Source of the DNA: Woeseia sp.
GTDB taxonomy: Bacteria; Pseudomonadota; Gammaproteobacteria; Steroidobacterales; Woeseiaceae
DNA: 64,000 nt
Direction of reading: 5' to 3'
Assembly (NCBI GenBank): GCA_021773015.1
Contig: JAJFKW010000001.1
Coordinates: 1 to 64,000, forward strand
This document shows positions 16,329-25,255 of this stretch, piece after piece. The position numbers were made by a program, and so were the translations under genes. Within the stretch, counting starts at the first letter, position 1. Each line of letters begins with the position of its first letter. The notes under the pieces are model-generated. The model was not told the DNA's origin. It saw only the letters and a list, made by a program, of their open reading frames with translations, and ran no database searches.

Positions 16329-17018
16329 CTAAATACCGAAATATTCCATCATAGCGCTGGGCACCGCTTCACCGTCGACGTAAGTTGGCGAAAATCGACT
16401 GGTCTCGACGGTCTTAACAATGGCTTGCAGACACGGTGACGTTGGTACGATGCCTGCGGAGTGGGTCATGTTGACACTGCTTGCGACGCCATTCTCATCT
16501 ACGAACCCTCGTGCCAATACCGTCCAGCGCGCATGTTTCGGACAAACGTCGGGCCAGTATTCCTTGCCCAAGATTCGCTGCGGTGCGACATGTTCTGGAC
16601 CGTACTCTTGCACATTTTCTTCCAGACCAGGATTCATGTAGATATTGATTTTCTTATCGTCGCCCTTCTTTAAGAATTCAACTTGGAAATAAAAGCCGAC
16701 TTTGCGACCTTTGTTATCCTGCGTTGCAGGAACAAAACGGGCTTTCTTGCCTGCTTTTGAAACAGCTTCCGCGAAATCGGGTTCCCAGTTGTTCCGTGCA
16801 TAACAGCTAACGGATTCAGTTTTGCCGCTGGACTTGACGATGGCCTGACACAATAGGCGAACATTCGCATCGCCATGCGTCTCCGGCCATTTAATGAGAT
16901 TGAGTAAACTCTTTTTCTCGGCCAAGTCTGTTGGTAGAGCAGGCTTGGCCGGTTCGCCCAATGCGATAGCAGAGTTTGCAATTGTTAGTATTGCGGTCAG
17001 CAAACAAACCTTAATCAT
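16329..17018 (-). CDS. Secreted protein with TonB C-terminal-like domain(s)
   Basis: A 229-residue protein with a clear signal peptide (about 1-20, cut near IALG). The C-terminal third, WTVLARGFVDENGVASSVNM...CLQAIVKTVETSRFSPTYVDGEAV in parts, has the beta-alpha-beta pattern and the R-F-x-P closing motif of TonB C-terminal domains. The central part (LLCQAIVKSSGKTESVSCY...FAEAVSKAGKKARFVPATQ) repeats the same pattern, so two such domains may be present. There is no membrane helix besides the signal and no Pro-rich linker, so it is not a classical TonB. It may be a free periplasmic relative; function unknown. Confidence 0.65.
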   Translation of the reverse strand: MIKVCLLTAILTIANSAIALGEPAKPALPTDLAEKKSLLNLIKWPETHGDANVRLLCQAIVKSSGKTESVSCYARNNWEPDFAEAVSKAGKKARFVPATQDNKGRKVGFYFQVEFLKKGDDKKINIYMNPGLEENVQEYGPEHVAPQRILGKEYWPDVCPKHARWTVLARGFVDENGVASSVNMTHSAGIVPTSPCLQAIVKTVETSRFSPTYVDGEAVPSAMMEYFGI

Positions 17019-17161
17019 GTGTTGAAACTCCTTGCCAGCGCAATCCGTTTGCGCTTCGCCGACTTTGCAGCACTTTCACGTCACTATATATCTGAACGCG
17101 AAAACATCACTAAGTTCGCCGCATTCGTATGTTGGCTCGCTCACGCTAGTCTCGGAACCGC

Positions 17162-18025
17162 TTATTCAGCGACTGCCTGTAGTTGGTAGACGGCTTCGAC
17201 GACAGGAGAGAGTGGCTCACCATGGCGGCCGAACCAGTTGTGAAAAATTCGTCGAATTCTCGCGGTTCGATAAAGGCTCGCCAAGGCACGGTCAACAACC
17301 AATCGAAAGTCGGTATCACCGCGCTTCATCATCAGGCCATAGGGCTCGAAAGAGAAAACGTCGGATGTTATCGCGTAGCTTGCAGCATCGACAGATCGCA
17401 AGACCTGGCCGACGATCATCGCCCGGTCAGTGGCGTAACCATCCACCTTCGACTGCTCAAGTAACTCCATTCCTCGGTCGTGCGAACCGATAACGTGCAG
17501 TGTGATGTCAGCGTCATTTACCTCTGCAAATTCTTCCAGAGTGGTATGGGTCGTTGTTCCTTGAATGACCGCTATTTTCTTGCCGTCCAGATCTGAGATG
17601 GACGCTACGGGAGACTTCGTTTTTGAAACGACTGCGCCACCTGTTATATAAGTCATCAGTGAAAAATCGACTCGCTCTCGTCTGGACAAAGTTACCGTCG
17701 ACGCACCACATTCGAGATCGATTCTTCCGTCTTCGATCGCTGCAAGTCGTTCTTCCGGCAGTAGATACGGCGTGTAGCTAATCCGCATTTGTTCCAGGCC
17801 GGTTGCAGCTTTAATCGCCGAGGCCACTGTCTTACATAGCGATATCGAATAGCCGGTTGGATTGCCCTCGCCATCAACGAACGACATCGGTGGCGCATCT
17901 GGGACAAAGCCAATGCGGAGTTCACCGTTGTCAGCGACTCTCTTGAGCGTTCCCGTCAGTTCGGCCGCACCGATGTTCGCAGAGCAGAGGAGAATTACAG
18001 CTAACATTGTAAATTTTTTTGGCAC
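17162..18025 (-). CDS. Family 3 extracellular solute-binding protein (amino-acid type)
   Basis: A 287-residue periplasmic binding protein with signal peptide (about 1-20, IGAAE). The domain order is typical of SBP_bac_3: LRIGFVPDAPPMSFVDGEG, GYSISLCKTVASAI, RIDLECGASTVTLSRRERVDFS (the Arg that holds the ligand carboxylate is in this region), DLDGKKIAVIQGTTT and YATDRAMI. The expected ligand is a polar amino acid or a similar small molecule. No permease or ATPase of an amino-acid importer lies beside it; the nearby ABC gene is an exporter type. It may serve a distant importer or act as a sensor or enzyme-like orphan. Confidence 0.88.
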   Translation of the reverse strand: MPKKFTMLAVILLCSANIGAAELTGTLKRVADNGELRIGFVPDAPPMSFVDGEGNPTGYSISLCKTVASAIKAATGLEQMRISYTPYLLPEERLAAIEDGRIDLECGASTVTLSRRERVDFSLMTYITGGAVVSKTKSPVASISDLDGKKIAVIQGTTTHTTLEEFAEVNDADITLHVIGSHDRGMELLEQSKVDGYATDRAMIVGQVLRSVDAASYAITSDVFSFEPYGLMMKRGDTDFRLVVDRALASLYRTARIRRIFHNWFGRHGEPLSPVVEAVYQLQAVAE

Positions 18026-18178
18026 TTTCTTGTCCTCGTGACCTCGTGGTTGGAGTAACTCATTTCCTGCGACAGATTATCATCGAATCGCCGCCGAATT
18101 GTTGCTCAGTCCGATTATATGCTCCGCATTAGAGGGCCACGGTGCCGCGAATGGCTTAGTAAGACGAATCTGGGCGAC

Positions 18179-19993
18179 TCACTGATAACCCTGGGCCTGC
18201 AGCGTGAATAGTGTGGCGTAGTGACCATTCAACGCCATAAGATCGTCGTGAGTACCGTGCTCACTAACGCTCCCATCACGAATCACGACGATACTGTCGG
18301 CTCTCCGGACTGTCGAAAAGCGGTGCGAAATCAGGATCGCGATCTTTTGCCGTGTACGCTTTCGAAAGTGCTCGAATAACTCAGCTTCGGCTGCCGCATC
18401 CATCGCTGCCGTGGGCTCATCCATAACCAGTATGTCTGCCTGCTGATCCATGAATGCCCTTGAAAGAGCTATTTTCTGCCACTGACCCGATGACAATTCC
18501 TGGCCATCCTTAAACCAACTACCCAATTGCGTTTCGTATTTTGCGGGAAGATCACCTATGAATTTGTCTGCCATGCCTTGTTCCGCGGCGTGCCGCCATA
18601 ATTCCGAATCGGAAAAGTGCTCAACGTCGCCGACACCGATGTTCTCGCCGACGGTGATTTGATAGCGGGCAAAGTCCTGGAAAATAACGCCGAATCGACC
18701 GCGCAATGCTTCGACATCCCATTCCGGCAAAGGTGTTCCATCTAACAGGACGCGGCCTCGTGTTGGCTGATAAAGTCCGGTGAGAAGTTTGATGAGGGTT
18801 GTTTTACCCGCGCCGTTTTCGCCTACCAGCGCAAGACTTTGCCCCGCGATCAAATGCAGGTTGATATTGCTAAGCGCCGCTCGGCGGCTACCGGGGTACG
18901 CAAAATCAACGTTTTCGAAACGCACGCCGTCTCCTGGTTTTTCGCCAATTTTTCTGCTGCCGGAATATTCGGTAACGTCTTGAGCCAGGTACTCAAAAAG
19001 GTTCGACAAATACAAATTGTCTTCGTACATGCCACCGATAGCGGAGAGGCTGGCGGCAACAGATGATTGCCCTTGTTTGAATACCATCAAATACATCGTC
19101 ATTTCACCAAGTGAAATAAGTCCCTGCATGGTGCTAATCGCAATCCATACATAGACGCCGTAAAACGCTAACGTACCGACCAGGCCCAGAATGAGACCCC
19201 AAGATTCGCGGCGAAGCGTCAGCGCTCTGTCCTCGCGATAGAGGCCCTTGAAAATATCTCTGTATCGCTGCAAAAACAGCGGGCCAAGCTGAAACAATTT
19301 GACTTCTTTCGCGTGATCTTCCCTGGCTAAGACGGTCTCCAAGTACATCTGCTTGCGAGACTCTGGGGAGCGCCAGCGAAAAAGTCGAAATGCCTCGCTC
19401 GCGAATCGCGTTTCTGCGAAGAAAGAGGGGAAGCCGGCCAACAGGAGAACGAGTACCGCATAGGGTGAGAACTGCAGCAAAAGCACCGCGTATCCCAACA
19501 AAGTGATCGCATTTTGCGCTAGCGAGAATGTGCGATTCACCAGGCTTAGTGGCCTGCTGGATGCCTCGCGTCGCGCGCGGGTTAGTTTGTCGTAGAAGTC
19601 CGCGTCTTCGAATTGCGCCATAGCCAATTGCTGCGCTTTTTCCAAGATCATCACGTTTACGCGATGTCCTAGTTGCGCTCGAAGCAGTGCCTGGCAAAGA
19701 CTGATACCGCGCTGGGCCGCCGCCATGAGGGCGACAAGCAGACCCTCGATAGCGATGTATATAAGGGCTGTCCGAACGGGTAGGCCGTCATTTAAGGCCC
19801 CCACCACGCTATCGACGATCAATTGGGCGACGTAAGCCATTCCGGCCGGAAGTAGGCCGGTTACGAGCGTTAGCAGGCCGAAGGCCACCGTTAGCTTTGC
19901 ATTGGTGGTCCAGACAAGCTGCATAGCCCGAACCGAATAAACTCGGAGGCTACCGTCCTTTTCTGTTTGAAATGTTGCTGTTTTATCGGTCAT
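18179..19993 (-). CDS. ABC exporter half-transporter (fused permease-ATPase)
   Basis: A 604-residue type IV exporter subunit with a transmembrane domain (about 30-330, six predicted helices) and an ATPase domain. Walker A GENGAGKTT is near residue 390, the signature LSSGQWQKIALSRA and Walker B ILVMDEPTAAMD follow, with a switch His in ISHRFSTVRRAD. It should work as a homodimer exporting lipids, drugs or peptides from the inner membrane. There is no N-terminal C39 peptidase domain, so it is not a leader-cleaving bacteriocin exporter. It is transcribed alone, about 150 bp upstream of the SBP gene in the same direction. Confidence 0.92.
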   Translation of the reverse strand: MTDKTATFQTEKDGSLRVYSVRAMQLVWTTNAKLTVAFGLLTLVTGLLPAGMAYVAQLIVDSVVGALNDGLPVRTALIYIAIEGLLVALMAAAQRGISLCQALLRAQLGHRVNVMILEKAQQLAMAQFEDADFYDKLTRARREASSRPLSLVNRTFSLAQNAITLLGYAVLLLQFSPYAVLVLLLAGFPSFFAETRFASEAFRLFRWRSPESRKQMYLETVLAREDHAKEVKLFQLGPLFLQRYRDIFKGLYREDRALTLRRESWGLILGLVGTLAFYGVYVWIAISTMQGLISLGEMTMYLMVFKQGQSSVAASLSAIGGMYEDNLYLSNLFEYLAQDVTEYSGSRKIGEKPGDGVRFENVDFAYPGSRRAALSNINLHLIAGQSLALVGENGAGKTTLIKLLTGLYQPTRGRVLLDGTPLPEWDVEALRGRFGVIFQDFARYQITVGENIGVGDVEHFSDSELWRHAAEQGMADKFIGDLPAKYETQLGSWFKDGQELSSGQWQKIALSRAFMDQQADILVMDEPTAAMDAAAEAELFEHFRKRTRQKIAILISHRFSTVRRADSIVVIRDGSVSEHGTHDDLMALNGHYATLFTLQAQGYQ

Positions 19994-20139
19994 TTGACGT
20001 AATTAATACAATTTATGATCATTTAGCAGAAAATCTAGAAAGATACGCGAACAGTAGTTATATGAGTGGAAAATTCTCTAAAAAGAACGATAATCTCTAA
20101 AAATGAGATGGGTATCATATGAGTGCAATGATCATCAAG

Positions 20140-20799
20140 CTACCAAGGCAACTCGTAGCCCTCTGCATGCATGAATTTTCCGCTGGACTGCAACGTCAAA
20201 GCGTCAATCTGCCGAATCAAGCCTTTTGCGGCGTCATCAGCTGAAATGCCAGCGCCACCCGTCATCTCTGTAGCGACCAGCCCGGGATGCAGCAATATTA
20301 CGGCAATACCGTCTGATTTGAGGTCAATGGCTAGATTAGCGCCAAGCATATTCGCCGCGACCTTGGAAAGTCGGTAGCCGTAATTGTTTCCGGAGGCATT
20401 GTCTGCAATTGAGCCAACCCGGCTGGAGACAATGGCGACTTTTGATCCTGTGCCAAGACAGCTCATTAACGCCCTGGTGAGCTTCAGCGGGCCCAGTGTG
20501 TTTACGCGGAATTGCTCAATGACCTGTTGCTCATCGATGTCCGGAAAACTGTCTAGACGAAGAATCCCGGCATTATTAATCAGTGTGTCAATTCGGCGGA
20601 TCCCAACCATCGTGGCCAAGCGATCGACGTCTTGCTGCTGTGCTACATCCAGCCCGTCGATAATTTCAATATTCATCTCCCTCAGCGATTTGCTGGGCTT
20701 CCGACAAGCGGCAATAACTTCGTCGCCACGTGCATGAAGTTGCCGGCAGAGTTGCAGGCCAATTCCACGGTTGCTTCCGGTGATCAGTACCGTGGCCAT
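20140..20799 (-). CDS. Short-chain dehydrogenase/reductase (SDR)
   Basis: A 219-residue classical SDR: cofactor motif TGSNRGIG (7-14), NNAG (75-78), catalytic Ser region VSSRVGS (about 124-130) and YxxxK as Y142-RLS-K146. The relatively short C terminus and overall pattern match the carbonyl-reductase (CsgA/sniffer-like) group. It oxidises or reduces a carbonyl/alcohol with NAD(P)(H). The upstream META-domain gene lies 36 bp away in the same direction, so the two may be co-transcribed; no functional link is apparent. Confidence 0.92.
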   Translation of the reverse strand: MATVLITGSNRGIGLQLCRQLHARGDEVIAACRKPSKSLREMNIEIIDGLDVAQQQDVDRLATMVGIRRIDTLINNAGILRLDSFPDIDEQQVIEQFRVNTLGPLKLTRALMSCLGTGSKVAIVSSRVGSIADNASGNNYGYRLSKVAANMLGANLAIDLKSDGIAVILLHPGLVATEMTGGAGISADDAAKGLIRQIDALTLQSSGKFMHAEGYELPW

Positions 20800-20835
20800 A
20801 CTGCCGCCTGCATCGAAAGTTGGGATTTCTTTATT

Positions 20836-21294
20836 CTAAGTATCGTCATCGTTGTCTGTATCTTCATTTGCCAAACGAAATTCAAGCTTGTCGCCACCGG
20901 GTTGCAGCAAAGTGAGCGTAGAACCCACAATCTGGTAGGCGACCGCCGACTCGAGAGTGCCGACAAATGCACTTTCTGCACGCATGACCAACGGCGGGCA
21001 TGCTTTCCGGGTTACCGCAATTCGAGCGACGTCAATCGTACGATCTGTTGCGATGTAGGTACCATTTACGCTATTGCAACCGCCGAAGCCGGTCAATGTA
21101 CCGTCATTCTTAAATTCCACGTAGGCGACTTCACTATTCCTGGCAGTTGAAAATGGAAGTTGCCACGCACCACTCGTTATCGAATTAGCCGTTGCAGCAG
21201 CTTGCTGTGCACGACTACCAACATCTCTCAGCAGCACAAAGGAAAGTCCGGCGAGAAACAGCATAAAAAACAGGAATGCCAAAACTCTATTCAT
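20836..21294 (-). CDS. META/HslJ-domain exported protein
   Basis: A 152-residue protein with an N-terminal hydrophobic anchor or signal (about 4-22), then a META domain: GAWQLPF, VEFKNDGTLTGFGGCNSVNGTY with the conserved GCN, and VTRKACPP plus a C-terminal LLQPGGDKLEF strand. HslJ-like META domains occur in heat-inducible and novobiocin-resistance-linked outer-membrane proteins; the molecular role is not established. It is followed by the SDR gene. A hairpin at 21359-21385 separates it from the EF-G gene upstream. Confidence 0.85.
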   Translation of the reverse strand: MNRVLAFLFFMLFLAGLSFVLLRDVGSRAQQAAATANSITSGAWQLPFSTARNSEVAYVEFKNDGTLTGFGGCNSVNGTYIATDRTIDVARIAVTRKACPPLVMRAESAFVGTLESAVAYQIVGSTLTLLQPGGDKLEFRLANEDTDNDDDT

Positions 21295-21358
21295 TGCAGC
21301 AGGTGCTCTACTTAGATATTCGAGCAGTAATCATAGTGTGTTATGGGCGTGGGCAACA

Positions 21359-21385
21359 CTCCGGTCAATTGTGGTTTGACCGGAG
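21359..21385. terminator. Stem-loop between EF-G and META genes, candidate terminator
   Basis: A perfect 10-bp stem (CTCCGGTCAA / TTGACCGGAG) with a 7-nt loop lies 20 bp past the EF-G stop codon. No clear U-tract follows on the minus strand, so intrinsic termination is only possible; the hairpin could also stabilise the mRNA 3' end. Confidence 0.45.
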
Positions 21386-21405
21386 GCTGCGCGCATCAGG
21401 ATCAG

Positions 21406-23493
21406 CTATTTCGCTGCTTTGCGCTCTCTTGCTTCTTTAATGACTTCCTCGGCAACGTTTTGCGGACATGGCGCATAGTGGGAAAACTCCATCGAGAACT
21501 GGCCGCGACCCGAAGTCATTGTGCGCAGATGCCCAATGTAGCCAAACATTTCGCCAAGCGGCGCCTCGGCCTTAACTCGCGTTCCCGTTACGCCGGTGTC
21601 CTGCGATTTGATCATACCGCGACGCCGGTTTAGATCGCCAATCACGTCTCCAACATGGTCGTCCGGCGTGAAAACGTCAATTTTCATGACGGGCTCAAGC
21701 AACTGAGGCGATGCCTTAGGAACCGTTTGCCGGTATGCGTTTTTGGTGGCTATTTCAAACGCCATTGCAGACGAGTCGACTGCGTGGAACGCGCCGTCCA
21801 TCAGGGTAAAGTTGACGTCTAAGAGCGGGTAACCGGCCAAGGTTCCTTCGTCCATACTGACACGAAACGCTTTTTCGATAGCTGACCAATATTCTCGGGG
21901 TACATTGCCACCCGTTACTTTTGACAGGAACGTATAGCCACTATTCGGTTCGCCGGGCGCGATGACATAGTCCATCTTTGCGAACTGTCCAGAGCCACCC
22001 GTCTGCTTCTTATGCGTGTAGGAATCTTCCACGGTCTGCGTAATCGTTTCCCGATAAGCCACCTGTGGTTTGCCAACATCAACTTCTACATTGTGTGTAC
22101 GCTTTAAAATATCGACCTTAATGTCGAGGTGTAATTCGCCCATGCCCTTAATCAGCGTTTCGCCGGAGTCTTCATCCGTCGCTACGCGAAAGGAGGGATC
22201 TTCCTGAATCATTTTGTTCAACGCAACGCCAAGTTTTTCGGAAGCTGCCTTGTCCTTCGGCGACACAGCGATAGAAATAACAGGATCTGGGAACACCATC
22301 GGTTCTAGAGTTGCCGGGTTATTCTCGTCCGCCAACGTATGGCCGGTACGAGTATTTTTCATTCCCAATAACGCAACGATATCGCCGGCCTGCGCCGAAT
22401 CCAACTCCTCGCGAGAATCGGCATGCATTTCTACAATTCGGCCAATTCTCTCCGTTTTACCGGTGAACGTATTCAACACGTTGTCGCCTTTTTTCAATGT
22501 GCCGGCGTAGACTCGCGTAAACGTCAACGCACCGTAACGGTCATCCATGATCTTAAATGCGAGCGCACGCAGCGGCCCGCTCGGATCAACGATGGCACGG
22601 CCACCTGTCGCATTGCCTTCAAGATCGATTTCAGGTTGCGGTTCGACTTCGGTTGGGTTCGGCAGATAGTCAACAATTGCATTAAGTACATTCTGTACAC
22701 CTTTGTTTTTAAAGGCAGAACCAGTAAACGTTGGAAAGAAATCAAGTGCAATCGTACCCTTGCGAACGCAGCGTTTAAGGTCGTCGATGGAAGGCTCGTT
22801 GCCTTCCAAATAGGCCTCTAGTAAGTCATCGTCCTGTTCTAGCGCCGTTTCAACCAACTTCTCTCGCCATTCGTCGATGAGTTCGAGCATATCTTGCGGC
22901 GGGTCGACGATCTCGTATTGTGTCGGGTCGCCGGAGTCGTCCCAAACCCACGCTTTTCGCGTCAAGAGGTCGACGACGCCGATAAAGTTTTCCTCAACGC
23001 CGATCGGCAAAACCATAACCAACGGTTTAGCACCCAGTACATCTTCAATCTGTTTTACGACGCGATAGAAATCGGCACCGATACGGTCGAGTTTGTTGAC
23101 GAAAATGATACGTGCAACTTCCGAATCGTTCGCGTAACGCCAGTTCGTTTCTGATTGCGGTTCAACGCCGCCAGATCCACAAAAAACGCCCACGCCACCA
23201 TCAAGCACCTTCAAGGATCGATAGACTTCAATAGTGAAGTCAACGTGTCCAGGGGTGTCAATAATATTTAAGCGGTGTCCATCCCATTCACAGCTGGTCG
23301 CAGCTGACTGGATCGTAATGCCACGCTCCTGTTCTTGTTCCATGAAGTCGGTCGTCGCCGCGCCATCATGAACCTCGCCGATTTTGTGAATTTTTCCGGT
23401 GAGCTTCAGAATACGCTCGGTTGTTGTCGTTTTGCCGGCGTCAACATGGGCAAATATCCCTATATTTCTGTATACGCTTAAATCTTTCATCAT
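21406..23493 (-). CDS. fusA: Translation elongation factor G, probably a second (EF-G2-type) paralogue
   Basis: A 695-residue translational GTPase with all G motifs: [10 protein letters not shown] (G1), RGIT (G2), DTPGHVDF (G3), NKLD (G4), then EF-G domains II-V ending in a domain V with the [16 protein letters not shown] pattern. It catalyses ribosome translocation and, with RRF, recycling. No rpsL, rpsG or tuf genes are nearby, unlike the str-operon fusA, and details such as [15 protein letters not shown] and [13 protein letters not shown] resemble the stand-alone EF-G2 type of gammaproteobacteria. It probably coexists with a canonical copy elsewhere. It is monocistronic with a long upstream region. 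Confidence 0.92.
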   Translation of the reverse strand: MMKDLSVYRNIGIFAHVDAGKTTTTERILKLTGKIHKIGEVHDGAATTDFMEQEQERGITIQSAATSCEWDGHRLNIIDTPGHVDFTIEVYRSLKVLDGGVGVFCGSGGVEPQSETNWRYANDSEVARIIFVNKLDRIGADFYRVVKQIEDVLGAKPLVMVLPIGVEENFIGVVDLLTRKAWVWDDSGDPTQYEIVDPPQDMLELIDEWREKLVETALEQDDDLLEAYLEGNEPSIDDLKRCVRKGTIALDFFPTFTGSAFKNKGVQNVLNAIVDYLPNPTEVEPQPEIDLEGNATGGRAIVDPSGPLRALAFKIMDDRYGALTFTRVYAGTLKKGDNVLNTFTGKTERIGRIVEMHADSREELDSAQAGDIVALLGMKNTRTGHTLADENNPATLEPMVFPDPVISIAVSPKDKAASEKLGVALNKMIQEDPSFRVATDEDSGETLIKGMGELHLDIKVDILKRTHNVEVDVGKPQVAYRETITQTVEDSYTHKKQTGGSGQFAKMDYVIAPGEPNSGYTFLSKVTGGNVPREYWSAIEKAFRVSMDEGTLAGYPLLDVNFTLMDGAFHAVDSSAMAFEIATKNAYRQTVPKASPQLLEPVMKIDVFTPDDHVGDVIGDLNRRRGMIKSQDTGVTGTRVKAEAPLGEMFGYIGHLRTMTSGRGQFSMEFSHYAPCPQNVAEEVIKEARERKAAK

Positions 23494-23871
23494 CTCGTCT
23501 CAAATTAGTCCACAACCACCGCCGACAAACTTGCCGATCCGAAAACAAATGGAGGTCCACGGAATGACAAATGTGCCACGGGGTTGAACGGTAATGCGTT
23601 GCTGACGTGCCAGGTATTGAGGCTCGCCTCCTTCAGACGCAGATATCTTGGCTGCGCCATGAATGCGAATTCGTCACAAGCTGCTGGAACCATTGACGAA
23701 TCCGCCTATCGGGCGCGCATGATACCGGCGCAAACCAACAGAAACCAGCAGAATCCGGCAGAATTTTTATCGTGGGCGCCAATGTGGCATCAAAACGCGG
23801 AATTTAAAGCCTAAATACGAGATTTCGAGCGATTTCTTGCCAATTGGATGCGGCTTTGGCGGCTGTATCGA
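23494..23871. other. Intergenic region of 378 bp with no convincing gene
   Basis: This stretch lies upstream of the EF-G gene and downstream of the DsbA-like gene. A 76-codon plus-strand frame (23584-23814) has no start signal or recognisable sequence and looks spurious. I see no RNA gene, no strong hairpin with a T-run and no repeat. It must contain the EF-G promoter, but I cannot place boxes with confidence. Confidence 0.6.
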
Positions 23872-24489
23872 TCAACCCCGCAGTAGCAGGTCCAGGTGAC
23901 TGAGCGTTGTCTCCGCGCTTTCGTAGTCCAGTCGGACGGCATGCAATTGGCCAGCAATCTCAATGGCTAGCGATGGAAAACCGGAGATTGGCGCGGTTCG
24001 AGAAAACGCGATTTGCCGCCGCAATTCGGCGGCGATTTCTTGTGACCGAATGTCGAGCGCAAATTGTCTTGTATCAATGCCGACGTCCTTGGCGAGTTCA
24101 ACGAGCGTGGCTTCGTTGGAAGGATTTTTCGCGCGCAAATAATAAGCTTGTTGAATCGCGTCAATCATAGGATGTTCCGCAGCCTGACGGGCGGCAGCCA
24201 AGACGGCTCGACAGGCAGGGTAGGTTGAGCGTCGCGGTATGTTGGATGTCCAGAAGTCGAAGTTGAATTGTGTACCTAGTTTTTCGTGAATTTCTTGCCA
24301 GTAGCCGGCGATGGTTTGCTGCTGGGACAGCGGCATTGGCTCGTCACTGTCGGCCGCAAGACCGCCCAGAACATTAGTGCGCTTGATATGCCCGGGAAGG
24401 TCGCGAAACAGTTGCTCCGATACGGGTCGATAGGCCCAACACCAACTGCACATCGGGTCGTGAAAATAAAAGAGTCTATGACGCTGCAT
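23872..24489 (-). CDS. DsbA-family (FrnE-like) thioredoxin-fold protein
   Basis: The start is set at ATG 24489, giving 205 residues beginning QRHRLFYFHDPMCSWCWAY and avoiding overlap with the upstream gene. The CxxC site is C14-SW-C17 (CSWC), the pattern of DsbA-fold proteins of the FrnE/2-hydroxychromene-2-carboxylate isomerase-like branch. A helical insert and the cis-Pro loop SGFPSLAIE follow. There is no signal peptide, so it is cytosolic; such members act as thiol-disulfide oxidoreductases or isomerases. It follows the zinc peptidase gene by 10 bp, implying co-transcription. Confidence 0.87.
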   Translation of the reverse strand: MQRHRLFYFHDPMCSWCWAYRPVSEQLFRDLPGHIKRTNVLGGLAADSDEPMPLSQQQTIAGYWQEIHEKLGTQFNFDFWTSNIPRRSTYPACRAVLAAARQAAEHPMIDAIQQAYYLRAKNPSNEATLVELAKDVGIDTRQFALDIRSQEIAAELRRQIAFSRTAPISGFPSLAIEIAGQLHAVRLDYESAETTLSHLDLLLRG

Positions 24490-24499
24490 CGACGCTCTT

Positions 24500-25183
24500 C
24501 TAGCGGCGAAGTATCGCCCACCACCGGGCAATGTTGAGTAAACTCATCAGCGATGCGGACACATAGGTGTATGCAGCCGCTTTGAGTATTTTCCGGGCGT
24601 ATCGTTTATCCGCCGGCTGTAAAATATTGTGCTTCTGCAACATTGGCAGTGCTCTGCCAAAACTCGCATCGATTTCCACGGGTAGCGTTACTAGATGAAC
24701 GATAGTTGCTGATGCAAGCGTCAACAAGCCACCCAAGAAAAAGATAATGCCGAGCGCTGGCGCTCGAGTGAACATGCCGACGAATGGGGCGGCGAGCAAA
24801 ATTCCGGCGCCGAATTTTTCGAATTTTTGCACAGTTCGAACGAGTGAACCACGCCAACGAAGCGGCCCGTATGCTTCGTTGTCCTGTATCGCATGTCCGA
24901 CCTCATGCGCCGCAACGGCAATTGCCGTCAACGAGCGGTCTTTGAAATTATCTTCGCTTAACCGTACTGCCTTGTCAGTTGGGTCGTAGTGATCACCGGA
25001 TTCTGTCGCTTCCACAAGAACATTCTGCAGTCCGTTTTTGTCGAGCAGATGACGCGCAAGATCTGCGCCGCTGCCGGAATATCGGTTCTTCGGCGATGCA
25101 TAGCGCGCCATTACTCGTTTCACCCAAATGCCGGGGCCGAAGACAATGATGAGAATTACAAGAATGGGCAGTAGGATGTGCAT
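24500..25183 (-). CDS. Membrane zinc metallopeptidase (YugP/neutral zinc peptidase family)
   Basis: A 227-residue protein with an N-terminal membrane helix (about 1-20), the zincin motif AAHEVGHAIQD (His 93, Glu 94, His 97) and two or three further hydrophobic segments (about 125-165 and 200-222). This layout is that of the YugP/Zn_peptidase_2 family of integral membrane peptidases, whose targets are unknown. Its start codon lies within 80 bp of the divergent SLC13-type gene, so the two share a promoter region. The DsbA-like gene follows at 10 bp. Confidence 0.88.
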   Translation of the reverse strand: MHILLPILVILIIVFGPGIWVKRVMARYASPKNRYSGSGADLARHLLDKNGLQNVLVEATESGDHYDPTDKAVRLSEDNFKDRSLTAIAVAAHEVGHAIQDNEAYGPLRWRGSLVRTVQKFEKFGAGILLAAPFVGMFTRAPALGIIFFLGGLLTLASATIVHLVTLPVEIDASFGRALPMLQKHNILQPADKRYARKILKAAAYTYVSASLMSLLNIARWWAILRR

Positions 25184-25255
25184 TCACTGAGTTTAGCGGT
25201 CTCCGCGAACCTATACTATGATCAACAGCAACTTGATGATGCCCGGGATCGAACA

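Noticed and set aside
18179-19993. ABC exporter as a bacteriocin (C39) exporter for the peptide at 59467
   Set aside because: The N terminus is too short for a C39 peptidase domain and has no catalytic Cys-His pattern; it is also 40 kb away.
23584-23814. 76-codon open frame upstream of EF-G
   Set aside because: Polar, Asn/Gln-rich, no start signal and no family; it lies in the EF-G upstream region.
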